Of a stretch of 64,000 nucleotides of DNA, positions 29,920-39,320 are shown piece after piece. Position 1 is the stretch's first letter; each line of letters begins with the position of its first letter. Source of the DNA: an uncultured Pelagibacteraceae bacterium (lineage in GTDB: Bacteria; Pseudomonadota; Alphaproteobacteria; Pelagibacterales; Pelagibacteraceae); contig CACHCL010000004.1 of NCBI GenBank assembly GCA_902578315.1, positions 31,001 through 95,000 on the forward strand, in the 5' to 3' direction. The translations under genes and the position numbers were made by a program. The notes under the pieces were generated by a model. It had not been told where the DNA came from. It was given only the letters and a program-made list of their open reading frames with translations, and searched no databases.

Positions 29920-31015
29920 CTTTGCTATATTTTTTTAAATGAGATACAGAAATTTTAAATTTATTAGGCAAATATGTTTTTCCAATTTTATTTAGTAAAA
30001 TAAAATTTATTTTTTCGTCCTGATTTTTTTTGTCATTCTTTAGGTATGGAATTAACTTATCCAAAATGTTCTTATTATTAAATTTCTTATACGTATATGA
30101 CAAATTATTTTCATCATAAATTTTTAATATTTCGTTGTATGTTTTTTCACTACATAGCTTCTTAATTTTTGATAGCTTTGTTGCCAGCACCATTCCAGAA
30201 AGCACAGCTTCACCATGAGTTATTTTACTCGAATAATTATTTTTTACCTCAATTGCATGAGCAAAAGTATGTCCAAAATTAAGAACCATTCTTAAGTTTT
30301 TTTCATCAACATCTTTGTTAACGAAATATAATTTTACCAAACAGCTTTTTTTTATTGCATAAACCAACTCTTTAGCTTTTTTTACCAGAATATTTTGTGT
30401 ATTTTTTTTAAGCCAGTCAAAAAATTTTTTATCTTTAATAATCGAATGTTTCAAAATTTCAGCGTAACCACATATCATCTCCCTTTTTTTTAAACTTTTT
30501 AAAAAAGAAGTATCGCTTAACACTAGTTTAGGTTGGTAAAAAGATCCTATTAAGTTCTTACCATAGCTTGAGTTCACCCCAGTTTTGCCGCCAATTGATG
30601 CATCAACCTGAGCTAATAAAGTTGAAGGCACGTTTATAAAATTTATTCCTCTCTTATAAATACTTGACACAAACCCAACTAAATCTCCAGTGACACCACC
30701 ACCCACAGCAATTACCAAATCAGATCTATTAAATTTATTATGTAATAACTTCTTTAAAAAAAAATTGGCAAATTTAAGCGATTTTGCCTTTTCGTTTGGC
30801 AAAAATTTTATGAAAATTAAATCATATTTTTTAAGTTTTTTTCTTAAAATCTTTTCAAATCTTTTTGGAACATTTCTATCAACCACAATCATGATTTTAT
30901 TTGTCAAAGGACAAAGTTTAGCTATTTTTTGAGGCAAGATTCCTAAAATATTTTCACCAATTAATATTGAATAATTAGTCTTAATATCTTTAAATTTAAT
31001 TTCTTGAATTCTCAT
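29903..31015 (-). CDS. aroB: 3-dehydroquinate synthase
   Basis: A 370-residue NAD- and Zn-dependent enzyme forming 3-dehydroquinate from DAHP, second step of the shikimate pathway. NAD-binding GGGVTGDLVGF is near residue 105, then NVPSTLLAQVDASIGGK with the Lys/Asp active site, and zinc ligand histidines in NFGHTFAHA near 247. The start lies inside the aroK 3' end (20-base overlap), the conserved aroK-aroB pair. Confidence 0.97.
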   Translation of the reverse strand: MRIQEIKFKDIKTNYSILIGENILGILPQKIAKLCPLTNKIMIVVDRNVPKRFEKILRKKLKKYDLIFIKFLPNEKAKSLKFANFFLKKLLHNKFNRSDLVIAVGGGVTGDLVGFVSSIYKRGINFINVPSTLLAQVDASIGGKTGVNSSYGKNLIGSFYQPKLVLSDTSFLKSLKKREMICGYAEILKHSIIKDKKFFDWLKKNTQNILVKKAKELVYAIKKSCLVKLYFVNKDVDEKNLRMVLNFGHTFAHAIEVKNNYSSKITHGEAVLSGMVLATKLSKIKKLCSEKTYNEILKIYDENNLSYTYKKFNNKNILDKLIPYLKNDKKNQDEKINFILLNKIGKTYLPNKFKISVSHLKKYSKAMNKF

Positions 31016-31523
31016 ACAATTTCAATATCTTGTTAACAATTTCATCTTTTTTTTCAAAACTACACTTAATCCTAAAACTCGCCTCATTATAGATTTTCTT
31101 TCGTTCCAAGTAAATTTTTTTAACAGTTTCATTTAAATTTTTTTCAATTAAAAGAGGCCTCATTTTTGACTTGCTTAATCGACTAGTAAGAATGCTTAAA
31201 TTGACATCTAACCAAAAACTCACAGTCGAAATTTTTACTGCTCTTCTAATTTTTTGATTCAAAAATGCCCCACCACCTAAAGATATAACGCACTTTTTCT
31301 TTTTGATTTCATTTAAAGTTATTTTATTTTCTAATTTTCTGAAATATTCTTCGCTTTTTTTTCTGAAAATGGAGTTGATAGAGCATCCTTCTTGAGACTC
31401 TATCATTTTATCAATATCCACAAATTTATATGAGAGTTTTTTTGCTAATCTCTCTCCAATCGTAGATTTTCCAACACCCATCATGCCTGTCAAAACTAGG
31501 TTTTTAGTCAAATTCAGCTCCAA
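30996..31523 (-). CDS. aroK: shikimate kinase (TTG start)
   Basis: A 175-residue P-loop kinase that phosphorylates shikimate. Walker A is GMMGVGKST at 13-21, shikimate-binding Asp in VDIDKMIE near 36, and LGGGAF near 80. The frame opens at TTG; an in-frame ATT lies four codons further upstream, but no ATG is available before the P-loop other than GMM itself, which would cut off the first strand. It overlaps aroB by 20 bases. Confidence 0.93.
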   Translation of the reverse strand: MELNLTKNLVLTGMMGVGKSTIGERLAKKLSYKFVDIDKMIESQEGCSINSIFRKKSEEYFRKLENKITLNEIKKKKCVISLGGGAFLNQKIRRAVKISTVSFWLDVNLSILTSRLSKSKMRPLLIEKNLNETVKKIYLERKKIYNEASFRIKCSFEKKDEIVNKILKLYENSRN

Positions 31524-31584
31524 TTTTGAAATTGATTTTTCATAAATATGTCTTAATTATTGAGTTTAAATTAAATCAAAAAGT

Positions 31585-31764
31585 ATGCAACTTAAATACA
31601 ACAGACAGCAGAGTTTAGGCAGTACGTTATTCAAATTATTTATAAAATTGTTTTTTTTACTTATTATTTTAATCGCTGCAATTTTTTTAATCGAGAAAGT
31701 GAACTTTCCAAGTCCGAAAAAAAATTATGACATTGATGTAACAAATGATATCAAAAAGTTATAA
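31585..31764 (+). CDS. small single-pass membrane protein, unrecognised
   Basis: A 59-residue ORF below the track cutoff. ATG at 31585 gives a basic N-terminus (MQLKYNRQQSLG), one hydrophobic helix at about 19-36 and a short polar tail with FPSPKK. The orientation rule predicts the N-terminus inside and the tail in the periplasm. Its last 20 bases overlap the next ORF, an arrangement common here for real genes. It may be an LptC-like or assembly-factor-sized anchor, but nothing identifies it. Confidence 0.6.
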   Translation: MQLKYNRQQSLGSTLFKLFIKLFFLLIILIAAIFLIEKVNFPSPKKNYDIDVTNDIKKL

Positions 31765-33481
31765 ATATTTTCTAGCTCTAATTTTCTTTAATATTTTTTT
31801 ATTTCCTCTTAAAAGTGAGGAAAAAATAGATATTTGGAAAAATAAAAAACTAAATGAACAGACTTCTGAAGAAAATATTGAAAGTCTCAAAGAAAATAAG
31901 AATAAAATTTCCATAAATGAAAATAAATCTTTTGAAGAGAAAATTAAGATCGAAGATGGCTTAATTGACAAGACTCAAGAAGTTAAAGTTTTTGGTATTT
32001 ATGATCCATCAGAATATGATTTTGACTTGAATATGTGGTCAGCTACTAAAGCTGAGGATGTGAGAGCGAGTATAAAAAGATTGAAAAAAATTAAATTATC
32101 TAAAACTTCAAACGAAATTTTTGAAAATATTTTGCTTTCTTTTTCTTATCCACCTTTAGGAATGAAAGAAGAGGAATTTACCTCCCTAAAATTAAATTGG
32201 ATCATTGAAAATCAGCGTCTGGATTTGTTAGAAAATTTCTTAAATCAAAATGAAGAGTTCAAAGGAAAAAGTAAGGCAGTTCAACATTTAGTGGACTCGA
32301 ATATTTCTCAGGCAGAAATTAAAGAAGGTTGTGAAAAAATTAGATTTATTGATAGTAAAATTAAAGATGCCTACTTAGAAAAATTTAAGATTTATTGTCT
32401 TATATTTGATAATAAACAATCTCAAGCACAACTTTTGTTAGATCTTTTAAGAGAACAAAAACAATCAGATAATTTTTTTGATGATAAGATTAATTATTTG
32501 TTAGGTATCTCAGACAAAACCTCACAGAAAGTAAATGATACAAATTTACTTAATTTTTACTTATCAAGCATTACGACAAAAGATTTCAAATATACTCCTA
32601 ACAATAGAACCAAAAAGGAAATATGGAAATATTTAAATTCTGCAAATTTAATAGTTCTTGATGATATAAATGATAAAAAAAAATTACAAGAATTAGAGCA
32701 GGTAGCAAATAAAGGCCAAATAGAACCAGAAATAATTTTTAATATCTACAAACAAATTCCTTTTAATTTAAACACGTTACTTAACGCAAAAAATATTTAT
32801 AAAACATTAGATAAAAGTGACTCGAGAGCTTTAATATATCAAAAATTTTTGTTGGCAGAGGAATACAGTTCAAAAGTTGAATACTTATTTCTTTTAGAAG
32901 AAATTTTTAAGAAAGATAATTTACAAAATGTCTATTCTGAATTTTTAATAAATAGTCTAAAAGAAATAGGGACAGAAAATATTCCTGTTGATTATAAGGA
33001 ATCCGTAGAGGCAAAGATTAAAAATACTCAGGAAATAAAATTTGGAAAAGTAAAATATAATGATAAAATTTTACATCAATCAAAAGTAATTAAATTCTAT
33101 GTTGAAAATGAAAATTTTAAAAAAAGCCAAAAAGAAATTGATAAAACGTTTAAAAAAATAAGCAAAAATAGGAAGTATTTCTATTCAGCTAAAGACTTAG
33201 CTCTTACAAACTCTTTAATTAAAGATGGATTTAAAATTCCTTCATTCTTTAATTATGAAGAACTTTCTAAAAAATATGAAGTTCCAAAAAATTTATTAAG
33301 TCTTATAGAAAAGAAAGAGAATGCATTTTTAGCACTTAAAATTGTTGAAATAATTGGGGAAGACGAGCCTTATCAACTTGATCCTGAAACTATATTTTTC
33401 ATTACCTCTTTATTAAATGACATGAGTCTTTATAAAATTAGAAATAAAGTTTTAGTTTCAGCTTTACCTAATAGAATTTAA
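31745..33481 (+). CDS. predicted exported helical-repeat protein, unrecognised
   Basis: A 578-residue protein I cannot assign. It opens with a signal-peptide-like stretch ([17 protein letters not shown] near 6-22), then a charged region (about 25-75) and a long alpha-helical body compatible with TPR-like or solenoid repeats. No catalytic motif is evident. It overlaps the 59-residue membrane ORF and precedes def-fmt-truA by 12 bases, so it probably shares their transcript. The likely location is the periplasm; a scaffold role is only a guess. Confidence 0.8.
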   Translation: MISKSYKYFLALIFFNIFLFPLKSEEKIDIWKNKKLNEQTSEENIESLKENKNKISINENKSFEEKIKIEDGLIDKTQEVKVFGIYDPSEYDFDLNMWSATKAEDVRASIKRLKKIKLSKTSNEIFENILLSFSYPPLGMKEEEFTSLKLNWIIENQRLDLLENFLNQNEEFKGKSKAVQHLVDSNISQAEIKEGCEKIRFIDSKIKDAYLEKFKIYCLIFDNKQSQAQLLLDLLREQKQSDNFFDDKINYLLGISDKTSQKVNDTNLLNFYLSSITTKDFKYTPNNRTKKEIWKYLNSANLIVLDDINDKKKLQELEQVANKGQIEPEIIFNIYKQIPFNLNTLLNAKNIYKTLDKSDSRALIYQKFLLAEEYSSKVEYLFLLEEIFKKDNLQNVYSEFLINSLKEIGTENIPVDYKESVEAKIKNTQEIKFGKVKYNDKILHQSKVIKFYVENENFKKSQKEIDKTFKKISKNRKYFYSAKDLALTNSLIKDGFKIPSFFNYEELSKKYEVPKNLLSLIEKKENAFLALKIVEIIGEDEPYQLDPETIFFITSLLNDMSLYKIRNKVLVSALPNRI

Positions 33482-33493
33482 AATAAAAATAAA

Positions 33494-34015
33494 ATGACCA
33501 AAAGAACAATAATAATAGAACCAGATCCTATTTTAAGAAAAAAAAGTGACGCAATAGAAAAAGTAGACGATGAATTAAGAAAATTAATGGATGAAATGTT
33601 AGAAACTATGTACGAAGCACCTGGTATCGGATTAGCTGCAGTTCAAATAGGAATTTTAAAAAGATTAATTGTTATTGATATTTCTAAAGAGGAAAAAAAA
33701 AATCCAATTTTTTTAATTAACCCTGAAATCATAACAAAGTCTAAAAATAAATCTGTATATGAAGAAGGATGCTTGTCTTTACCTGGCCAATTTGCTGAGA
33801 TTGAGAGGCCCGCAGAATGTTTAATAAAATATCTTGATTATCAGGGTAAACAAAAGGAACTTAAAGCTACTGGTCTAATGGCAACGTGCGTTCAACATGA
33901 AATTGACCATTTAAATGGAGTTTTATTTATTGATTATTTATCAAAATTAAAAAAAGATATGATAATTAAAAGATTACAAAAGAAGAAAAAAGAATTTAAA
34001 AAAAATATTCTTTAA
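33494..34015 (+). CDS. def: peptide deformylase
   Basis: A 173-residue metalloenzyme that removes the formyl group from nascent N-terminal methionine. The three family motifs are complete: GIGLAAVQ near 45, EEGCLS near 92 and QHEIDHL near 134 (metal ligands Cys and two His). It is followed six bases later by fmt, the enzyme adding the formyl group to Met-tRNA. Confidence 0.98.
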   Translation: MTKRTIIIEPDPILRKKSDAIEKVDDELRKLMDEMLETMYEAPGIGLAAVQIGILKRLIVIDISKEEKKNPIFLINPEIITKSKNKSVYEEGCLSLPGQFAEIERPAECLIKYLDYQGKQKELKATGLMATCVQHEIDHLNGVLFIDYLSKLKKDMIIKRLQKKKKEFKKNIL

Positions 34016-34021
34016 AATTTA

Positions 34022-34948
34022 ATGCCATTAAAAATAATTTTTATGGGAACACCCCATTTTGCAATACCGATAATAAAATCAATCTGTAAGTCCGATCATG
34101 ATATATTATGCGTTTATACCCAGCCACCAAAAAAAAAAGATAGAGGTCAAAAAAAAAATATTACTCCAATTCATGAATTTGCTAATACGATGAATTTGGA
34201 AATAAGACATCCTAAAAGTATTGATGAAAATGAAATTGAATATATAAAAAATTTAAATCCAGATGTGGTTGTAGTAGTGGCATATGGGAAAATCCTACCA
34301 ACCAAACTTTTGAGTTTAGATAAAATAAAATTTATTAATGTTCATGCTTCATTGCTTCCAAAATTAAGAGGAGCCGCACCAATTCAAAGGGCAATAATGA
34401 ATTTAGAAAAAGAGACGGGTATTTCAATAATGAAAATAGAACCCAAGCTTGATACGGGGCCAATTTTGATGAAATCTAAAATAGATATTAATGAAGGAAC
34501 CACTTATGAAGTTTTAAGCAATGAATTATCAAAAATAGGGTCAGAATTAATTTTAAGATCATTAAAATTAATTTATAGAAAAGCAGATAAATATTTTCCT
34601 CAAGATGAACAATATGCTACTTATGCAAAAAAAATTAAAAAAAATGAGTCTAAAATTAATTGGAATATAAAAGCTAAAAATCTAATAGCAAATATAAACG
34701 CTCTTAACCCCAATCCTGGCTGTTGGTTTAATTTAAAGGGCTCAAGAATTAAAATAATTAAAGCGGTTGAGGTAGAAGCAAAAGCTGAGCCAGGTATTGT
34801 ACTTGATAATAAATTTACTATTAGCTGTTCAGAAAATGCTATTCAAATTTTAGAATTAAAAAAAGAGGGCAAAAAATTAATAAAAGCGAGTGAATTTTTA
34901 AAAGGAAATAATTTAAAGATAGGTCTCAAATTAGATAACCATGTATAA
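34022..34948 (+). CDS. fmt: methionyl-tRNA formyltransferase
   Basis: A 308-residue enzyme that formylates initiator Met-tRNA using 10-formyl-tetrahydrofolate. N-terminal GTPHFAIP near 9, then the catalytic region NVHASLLPKLRGAAPIQ near 108-124 and LDTGPIL near 143, and a C-terminal OB-like tRNA-binding domain. Its end overlaps truA by eight bases. Normal length. Confidence 0.98.
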   Translation: MPLKIIFMGTPHFAIPIIKSICKSDHDILCVYTQPPKKKDRGQKKNITPIHEFANTMNLEIRHPKSIDENEIEYIKNLNPDVVVVVAYGKILPTKLLSLDKIKFINVHASLLPKLRGAAPIQRAIMNLEKETGISIMKIEPKLDTGPILMKSKIDINEGTTYEVLSNELSKIGSELILRSLKLIYRKADKYFPQDEQYATYAKKIKKNESKINWNIKAKNLIANINALNPNPGCWFNLKGSRIKIIKAVEVEAKAEPGIVLDNKFTISCSENAIQILELKKEGKKLIKASEFLKGNNLKIGLKLDNHV

Positions 34949-35681
34949 CTATCAAATAAAAATAGAGTACGATGGTACATTTTTTGTAGGTTGGCAAATT
35001 CAAAAAAATGGTCGATCTATTCAAGAAAAAATCGAAAAGGTTTTTTCAAAAATTCTTAAATCGAAAATAAATTTAATTGGTGCGGGAAGAACTGATAAAG
35101 GCGTTCATGCAATAGGGCAGTACGCCAATTTTAAAATAAACAAACCAGTCAAAGATATTAGGAAATTTTTAAGCAGCGTAAATTATTTTTTAAACAAACA
35201 TCTAATTTCAATAATTAAAATCACAAAAAAAAAATTAGATTTTAATTCAAGGTTTAATGCTAAAGAGCGGATTTATGAGTATGTAATTATAAACAGAGAG
35301 TCTAACTTGTCTTTAGACAAAAATAGAGCATGGCACATTAAAAAAAAATTAGATTTAACACTGCTGAAAAAAGGTGCAAAAATATTAGAAGGTAAACATA
35401 ATTTTTCAACTTATAGAGCAGCATCTTGCTCATCAAGAAGTCCAATAAAAAAGATTAATTTTATAAAGATTAAAAGGAAAGGTACAAGAATTATAATTGT
35501 TTTTAGTTCTAAATCATTTCTTCAAAATCAAGTAAGATCAATGGTTGGTTGTTTAATGTATCTTTCCTGCCATAAATGGAATCTTGAAGAATTTAAAAAA
35601 TCATTTAAATCAAAAAAAAGAGCAATGTGTGCACCACCAGCTCCAGCAAAGGGTCTTTATTTGTATAATGTAAGATATTAA
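34941..35681 (+). CDS. truA: tRNA pseudouridine(38-40) synthase
   Basis: A 246-residue pseudouridine synthase acting on the anticodon arm. The catalytic aspartate lies in GAGRTDKGVHA near residue 50, preceded by YDGTFFVGWQ near 9. LQNQVRSMVG near 195 is the conserved C-terminal motif. It overlaps fmt by eight bases and its stop abuts the stop of the opposing glycosyltransferase with no base between. Confidence 0.97.
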   Translation: MYNYQIKIEYDGTFFVGWQIQKNGRSIQEKIEKVFSKILKSKINLIGAGRTDKGVHAIGQYANFKINKPVKDIRKFLSSVNYFLNKHLISIIKITKKKLDFNSRFNAKERIYEYVIINRESNLSLDKNRAWHIKKKLDLTLLKKGAKILEGKHNFSTYRAASCSSRSPIKKINFIKIKRKGTRIIIVFSSKSFLQNQVRSMVGCLMYLSCHKWNLEEFKKSFKSKKRAMCAPPAPAKGLYLYNVRY

Positions 35682-36440
35682 TTAAAAAAGATTTTTTCCA
35701 TTGTATTTTAATAAAGAATTTAAGGAAATTGAGAATAAAGATATAAAATTTTGAAAAAAATTCATTTTATTATATTTTTTATTAATTTTCCAAATCCAGT
35801 AAAAGTTTTTAAGATTATTACTTTGTAAAGAGTTTTTTCTAATTCTATATCTTGTTAAAGACTTATTTAATCTATGTGCGGTTTTTACCTTTTTTAAAAG
35901 TTTACATTTAAAAAAATAATCTTCACAAATATCTGTGTCTGTAAATTTTATATTTTTAATTACACTTCTCTTTACCATCATAGTACTTGTAGCTATTGAA
36001 GTATTTTTGATAAATTCTCTATATGTGAATTTTTTTGGGACGTTTATTTTTTTATTTTTAAGCCCAAAAGTTTTATAATTTGTATAAGTAAAAGATAAGT
36101 TATTTTTTTTCATGAAGGAAATCTGATAATTTAATTTATTTTTCATCCATAAATCATCAGAATCTATAAATGCAATAAAACTATTTTTTGATTTTTTTAT
36201 AGCTAAATTTCTACAATAACCAGTACCTTTATTCTTTTTTAAGAAAAAAATTTTAATTTTTTTATGATTTAAATATTTTTTAAGAATTTTTTTTGTTTTT
36301 GAATTTGAACTATCATCAACAATTATGAGATTCCAATTCACAAAACTTTGCTGAATAATACTTTTAATTGTTTTTTCTAAAAAATCCTCACTGTTATAGT
36401 TTGGTAATATAATGTCTATATTTTTGTTATTTTTTTTCAT
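35682..36440 (-). CDS. family 2 glycosyltransferase
   Basis: A 252-residue GT-A transferase. IDIILPNYNSEDFL near 8, LIIVDDSS near 38 and the DXD metal site FIDSDDLW near 92 mark a GT2 domain; the C-terminal hydrophobic tail (FFQNFISLF) may touch the membrane. It lies five bases after a polytopic membrane protein and probably acts with it on a surface glycan. The gene is very rich in A/T-ending Lys, Asn, Ile and Phe codons. Confidence 0.85.
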   Translation of the reverse strand: MKKNNKNIDIILPNYNSEDFLEKTIKSIIQQSFVNWNLIIVDDSSNSKTKKILKKYLNHKKIKIFFLKKNKGTGYCRNLAIKKSKNSFIAFIDSDDLWMKNKLNYQISFMKKNNLSFTYTNYKTFGLKNKKINVPKKFTYREFIKNTSIATSTMMVKRSVIKNIKFTDTDICEDYFFKCKLLKKVKTAHRLNKSLTRYRIRKNSLQSNNLKNFYWIWKINKKYNKMNFFQNFISLFSISLNSLLKYNGKNLF

Positions 36441-36445
36441 AATTT

Positions 36446-37744
36446 CTAACCTAATATTGTCGCATAGTACATCTTAGTTGAAATCGAAAAAGTGGCAAAA
36501 TAAAAAAAAATTAAATAAGTTTTTTTAAAATTTAAATCTAATTTAGTTCTAAAAAATGAAAATGATAAAAGAATAATGAGAGGATCTAAATATTCTTGTT
36601 GAAAAGGAAAAGTGAACACGGACATTAATAATAAAAAAATAATTACGGCAAAATCAATTTTTTTATTAAAATAAGAGTAAACTATTGCTGTTGCTAAGAA
36701 AAATGAAATCAATGTAAATATTAATCTTAAATTAATATCTTCGAAAAGAATTAAAAAAACTTTATGTACTATTCCTTTGCCCAAATTTGGCAATGTTTCA
36801 AAGTTTGCAAATATTAATACCGAACAAATATAAATAAATAATAAAAAAATTAAGATTAAAAATTCTCTGCTTAATAATTTTTTTTTGAATTCAAATAAAC
36901 TATCTTTTTTAAAAATAAATAATGGTAGAACGTAAAAAGATATGATTGTTAAACAATAACCTAGATTAAATAGATGAAATTCCTCCCCAAGTCCTCTTTT
37001 TCCAGTTGCATTAGGAGGGATTATAGAACCCCATAAATAGATTAAGTATAAAAATGGCAAAGCCATAATTACAAAAAAAAATATAGATGAATATTTTAGC
37101 CTGTAATTTATATTTGCATTTAGTAAGTGAAACAAACATAAAGCTGGAATAAAAACTAATTTTTGATCAAAATAAACACAAAGTGAGCTTAAAAAACATA
37201 AAAGTAATATTAGCAAATAATTACCAAAACTATCTTTCTTTAAGTTTTCCGTATCAATTTTTGAATATATTAAATAAGCGCCTAACAAACATATTAAACC
37301 ATAATTTTCTCCTAAACCCCAAAATGCAGAAGTTCTAAAATAGGGACTAAGCATTACAATAGACGTCAAAAATAATAGAAGATAAACGTTAGAAGTCTTG
37401 AAATTTTTTCTTAGACAAAAGAAAAACAAAATCGGCACAACAAGAGATATGAGTAGAACAGATAATCTAAAATCCTCTTTATTTTGAATAAAAGGATTTA
37501 AATAAATATGAATAATATAAGCTAGTGGAGGTCTACTATCATTATATAATGCATTATCTAAATTTGAAAATGTATTTTGTTTTAATAACTGTAAATTTTT
37601 CCAAATTAATTCAAAATCATAAGGACCTGCGCCAGCAGAATTTTCATTGGTATAAAAACCATAAAAAAAATAAATTAAGATTGTCGCTGAAAAAAAAATA
37701 GATAGCGCTTCTTGAAAATTTATTTTTTTTTTGCCAATCTCCAT
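36446..37744 (-). CDS. polytopic membrane protein, possible GT-C-type
   Basis: A 432-residue inner-membrane protein with about 10-11 hydrophobic helices. The first extracytoplasmic loop has YNDSRPPLAY near residue 66, reminiscent of the loop motif of PMT-like GT-C proteins, but no diagnostic signature was found. Pairing with the adjacent GT2 gene suggests a glycan function. Its start lies 25 bases inside the SET gene, so it is translated from the lysine-synthesis operon message. Confidence 0.65.
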   Translation of the reverse strand: MEIGKKKINFQEALSIFFSATILIYFFYGFYTNENSAGAGPYDFELIWKNLQLLKQNTFSNLDNALYNDSRPPLAYIIHIYLNPFIQNKEDFRLSVLLISLVVPILFFFCLRKNFKTSNVYLLLFLTSIVMLSPYFRTSAFWGLGENYGLICLLGAYLIYSKIDTENLKKDSFGNYLLILLLCFLSSLCVYFDQKLVFIPALCLFHLLNANINYRLKYSSIFFFVIMALPFLYLIYLWGSIIPPNATGKRGLGEEFHLFNLGYCLTIISFYVLPLFIFKKDSLFEFKKKLLSREFLILIFLLFIYICSVLIFANFETLPNLGKGIVHKVFLILFEDINLRLIFTLISFFLATAIVYSYFNKKIDFAVIIFLLLMSVFTFPFQQEYLDPLIILLSFSFFRTKLDLNFKKTYLIFFYFATFSISTKMYYATILG

Positions 37745-38166
37745 CTAGATCCTTCTCTAACAATATAACCAATGCATTTTTCTGTACCACACTTACATGG
37801 ATAGTTTTTATAATCCTCATCATAACTAAAACCATAATCATATGATAGTTCCTCACCCTTTTTAATATTCCTCATTGCGTATATCCATATTTTTAGACCT
37901 GATCCTAAAACTTCACAGTTAGGTTCACAAGAATGATTTATTAATCTTGCTAAATTAAATTTGAAATCACCGTCAAGGTCATAACGTTTATTTATATTAA
38001 AAAGATATATTGCTTTACCATTGTCGAATTTAGGGTCAGTCTCACTCTTTTTAACTGAAATAATTTTCCCTTTATATTCTAAAATTCTTGTTCCTTTTTT
38101 TATGTCACGGTTTGCATATAAACCATTTTTATCTATTTTAGACTTTTTTATCTTAAATAACTTCAC
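37720..38166 (-). CDS. SET-domain protein lysine methyltransferase
   Basis: A 148-residue compact SET protein. NHSCEPNC at about 77-84 is the SAM/knot motif, the catalytic tyrosine region is ELSYDYGF near 107, and a post-SET zinc cluster CKCGTEKCIGY is near 124-134. The enzyme class methylates lysine side chains of proteins; the target here is unknown. Translation starts at GTG overlapping the dapE stop (GTGA), so it is coupled to lysine/DAP synthesis genes. SET proteins are mostly eukaryotic but scattered in bacteria. Confidence 0.93.
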   Translation of the reverse strand: MKLFKIKKSKIDKNGLYANRDIKKGTRILEYKGKIISVKKSETDPKFDNGKAIYLFNINKRYDLDGDFKFNLARLINHSCEPNCEVLGSGLKIWIYAMRNIKKGEELSYDYGFSYDEDYKNYPCKCGTEKCIGYIVREGSRWRLAKKK

Positions 38167-39320
38167 TTAAAATACTCTACTAGAATATTATTATATATCT
38201 TTGTAAGTTTTTTTAAGTCAGTTAACGAAACACACTCATCAACTCTATGCATAGTTTTATTAACCAATCCGAATTCAAGACATGGAGAAATCTTTTTAAT
38301 AAATCTTGCATCTGAGGTACCTCCAGTTGTAGAAAATTTTGGATTTATTCTTGTTATTTTCCTAATGATCTTTTTGGCCATAAATATAGTTTTATTTGGC
38401 TTTGTTAAAAACGCATCTCCATTAGTAATATAATTAATTTTATATTTACATTTATTTTTTTTACTAATTTTTTTTACAATAAAATTAATTTTCTTCTTCA
38501 ATGAGTTAGAGGTATGTAAATTATTGTACCTTATATTGAACTGCGCCCTAGCTCTTGCTGGTATGACATTATGAGCCTTATTATCTACATTTATTGATGT
38601 AAATTCTAAATTTGAAGGTTGAAAATTTTTATTCCCTCTATCAAGTTTTCTCTCTTTAAGCTTTTTGCATATAGCTACCAATGTGTTTATTGGGTTATTT
38701 GAAAGGTGAGGGTATGCAATATGTCCCTGTATACCAGCAATTTCAATTTTTCCCGATAAACTTCCCCTTCTTCCAATTTTAATCATTTCTCCAAGTTTTT
38801 TTGGGTTAGTTGGCTCTCCTACAATACAAAAATCAATTTTTTCTTTTTTTCTTTTAAGGTAATCTACAACTTTCTTCGTGCCATTTATTGCATAGCCTTC
38901 TTCATCACCAGTAATTAAAAAACTAATTGATCCATTAAATTTTTGCTTTTTTTCTAGAAATTTACTTACTGCTGCAGCAAAACAAGCAATAGAACTCTTC
39001 ATATCGTTGGCACCTCTTCCAATTAGATAATTTTTCTTTACTATTGGTTTAAAAGGATTAACGGTCCAATCTTTAAAATTTCCGGGAGGAACTACATCTG
39101 TATGTCCGGCATAACAAAGGTTTGGTCCTTTTTTACCAATTCTTGCATAAAGATTTTTTATTGGTTTACTTCCTTTACCTTTAAATTCTAAAATTTTACA
39201 ATTAAAGCCTAATTTTTTTAACCTATTACTAAGAAATTTTATTGCCCCCGCATCTATAGGCGTAACACTCGGAAATTTTATTAAATCCTTAGATAATTGT
39301 AATTCGTTAATTATAGTCAT
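38163..39320 (-). CDS. dapE: succinyl-diaminopimelate desuccinylase
   Basis: A 385-residue M20 dinuclear-zinc hydrolase releasing LL-diaminopimelate from its succinyl form. Metal-binding motifs are AGHTDVVPPG near 70, RGANDMKSS near 98 and TGDEEG near 133. It follows dapD (TAATG overlap), the preceding pathway step but one. It provides DAP for peptidoglycan and lysine. Confidence 0.97.
   Translation of the reverse strand: MTIINELQLSKDLIKFPSVTPIDAGAIKFLSNRLKKLGFNCKILEFKGKGSKPIKNLYARIGKKGPNLCYAGHTDVVPPGNFKDWTVNPFKPIVKKNYLIGRGANDMKSSIACFAAAVSKFLEKKQKFNGSISFLITGDEEGYAINGTKKVVDYLKRKKEKIDFCIVGEPTNPKKLGEMIKIGRRGSLSGKIEIAGIQGHIAYPHLSNNPINTLVAICKKLKERKLDRGNKNFQPSNLEFTSINVDNKAHNVIPARARAQFNIRYNNLHTSNSLKKKINFIVKKISKKNKCKYKINYITNGDAFLTKPNKTIFMAKKIIRKITRINPKFSTTGGTSDARFIKKISPCLEFGLVNKTMHRVDECVSLTDLKKLTKIYNNILVEYFK

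Noticed and set aside
35676-35712. A-run/T-run at the truA-GT2 junction as a terminator
   Set aside because: The AAAAA-GA-TTTTT element has no G+C stem and such runs are everywhere in this DNA.
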